A DNA stretch of 10,308 nt, from NCBI GenBank assembly GCA_021815905.1, contig JAKAZP010000057.1, positions 1-10,308 of the forward strand. The letters are read 5' to 3'. Source of the stretch: Pseudomonadota bacterium (GTDB lineage Bacteria; Pseudomonadota; Gammaproteobacteria; Steroidobacterales; Steroidobacteraceae). The first letter of the stretch is position 1. The number at the start of each line of letters is the position of its first letter. The position numbers were made by a program, and so were the translations under genes. A model generated the notes under the pieces. It was given only the letters and a program-made list of their open reading frames with translations. It ran no database searches and was not told the origin of the DNA. Below, in pieces: positions 9,419-10,308 of this stretch.

Positions 9419-10308
9419 TCAGCGGGCGGGCGTCGCGGCGAGGGGGGCGGTGGTGGCGGCGGTGCGCAGGATCGTCGAGCTGGCGTGCAGGCGGATGAAT
9501 GCCGCCGGATTGATCTCGCGGCCGTGGAGCAGCACTTCGAAGTGCACGTGCGGGCCGGTGGACCGGCCGGTGTCGCCGACGAGGGCGACCACGTCTCCCC
9601 GGTGCACGGTCTGCCCGACGTGCACCAGGATCTTCTCCGCATGGCCGTAGCGCGTCGAGTAACCGTCGCCGTGGTCGATCTGCACCATGTTGCCGTAGCC
9701 GCCTCGGGGCCCGGCCCAGGTGACGACGCCGGCGGCCACGGCGTGGATGGGCGTGCCCATCGGAGCGGCGAAGTCGATCCCCTCGTGGAACTCATCGCCT
9801 CCGGTGAACGGGTCGATCCGCTCCCCGAACGGGGAAGAGATGTAGCCGGTGCTCACGGGACGACCCTCGGGGTGGATCTCCTGGCGAAGCTGGCGCGTGA
9901 GGATGACGTTCTCGAGCGCCGAGAGCTGCGCGGCCCGCCGATCGAGCTCGCCCTCCATGCTCTTGAGCATGGCCGAAACCCCGCCCATGGTGGGCTCGGC
10001 CCCCGGTATGTCCGCCTCGGGCCCCCCCTGGGGGGGGTTCTGGCCGAAATCGAACTCGCTGCTCTTGATGCCGGCCATCGTGGCGAGGCGCTTGCCGAGG
10101 GCGTCGATTCGCATCACGTGCGCCTCGATGTCCCCGAGCTGTATCGCGAATGCGTGCGCGCGCGCGCGCGTCCGCTGTTTGCGCTCGGCGATCTGCTGGC
10201 GCTGGTGGGCGAGAATGCCGCTCCAGTGCGAGGCCTCTCCCAGCGCGACATTCTCGTTGTGGGTGCGCCCCACGGTGAGCCCGGCGGCGAAGGCCCCGCC
10301 CAGGATCG
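9419..10308 (-). CDS. M23 (LytM-type) metallopeptidase, N-terminus outside window
   Basis: The frame is open to the right window edge. The first visible residues, ILGGAFAAGLT, look like the end of a membrane helix or signal anchor, so the real start is upstream and the GTG at 10273 is only internal. Counting from that codon, residues about 22-68 and 100-132 are charged and helix-forming (likely coiled coil). They are linked by a Pro/Gly stretch. The peptidase domain follows: YISSPFGERIDPFTG, then HEGID (H163, D167), the YGH motif (H211) and HVHFE (H242, H244). H163, D167 and H244 fit the zinc ligands, and H211 and H242 the catalytic pair. All key residues are present, so it is probably an active cell-wall endopeptidase in the periplasm rather than a degenerate EnvC/NlpD-type activator. 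Its place upstream of secA is common in Gammaproteobacteria. Confidence 0.93.
   Translation of the reverse strand, partial: ILGGAFAAGLTVGRTHNENVALGEASHWSGILAHQRQQIAERKQRTRARAHAFAIQLGDIEAHVMRIDALGKRLATMAGIKSSEFDFGQNPPQGGPEADIPGAEPTMGGVSAMLKSMEGELDRRAAQLSALENVILTRQLRQEIHPEGRPVSTGYISSPFGERIDPFTGGDEFHEGIDFAAPMGTPIHAVAAGVVTWAGPRGGYGNMVQIDHGDGYSTRYGHAEKILVHVGQTVHRGDVVALVGDTGRSTGPHVHFEVLLHGREINPAAFIRLHASSTILRTAATTAPLAATPAR
10022..10037. repeat. Homopolymer pair C7-T-G8 inside the M23 peptidase gene
   Basis: Seven C, one T and eight G in a row form a near-perfect palindrome. On the coding strand it reads through the Pro-Pro-Gln-Gly-Gly linker between coiled-coil segments. Runs of this length are prone to slippage and to sequencing errors. 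Confidence 0.8.
10156..10170. repeat. (GC)7 dinucleotide repeat in the M23 peptidase gene
   Basis: Fifteen bases of alternating G and C encode the Arg-Ala-Arg-Ala part of the coiled-coil region on the minus strand. It is a potential slippage or Z-DNA site. Confidence 0.75.

Noticed and set aside
10017..10040. Intrinsic terminator at the C7-T-G8 palindrome
   Set aside because: It lies inside the coding sequence of the M23 peptidase, has a one-base loop and no T-tract.

Overview
The window looks like chromosome of a high-GC gammaproteobacterium. No ribosomal RNA is present, so this rests on gene order and protein sequence. On the right, an M23 peptidase, secA and mutT lie in one direction (10308 down to 6013, minus strand). 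This order is familiar from the end of the division/cell-wall (dcw) region in Gammaproteobacteria such as Pseudomonas and Xanthomonas relatives. SecA carries the typical C-terminal zinc tail. Codon use is GC-rich throughout, and no transposase, integrase, tRNA or CRISPR array is visible.

Left block (2-3138, plus strand): the C-terminal part of an NAD-dependent epimerase/dehydratase, cut by the window edge exactly at its catalytic YxxxK motif, then two consecutive sugar C-methyltransferase-type enzymes. The first overlaps the epimerase by ATGA; the second follows after 9 bases with a strong ribosome-binding site. This is the signature of branched (C-methylated) nucleotide-sugar synthesis for a surface glycan.

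Middle block (5406-3113, minus strand): a GT2 glycosyltransferase and a GT4 glycosyltransferase joined by a TGATG stop/start overlap. They run towards the methyltransferases, and the 3' ends of the two blocks overlap by 26 bases. Together the blocks form one end of a polysaccharide or glycan locus: sugar modification on one strand, transfer of sugars on the other.

Between 5407 and 5606 is a non-coding spacer with three closely packed inverted repeats. It separates the glycan genes from the housekeeping genes.

Right block (10308-5607, minus strand): M23/LytM-like peptidase (start outside the window), a 188-base spacer with a plausible promoter and a 9-bp direct repeat, secA (non-ATG start), mutT (GTG start overlapping the secA stop) and a 132-residue conserved-looking protein of unknown role. 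The last three are spaced like a single operon.

No wholly new system is evident. The items most worth a second look are the tandem pair of C-methyltransferases with differing active-site motifs, the unknown gene at the end of the secA-mutT operon, the structured spacer, and the unusual secA start and leader.
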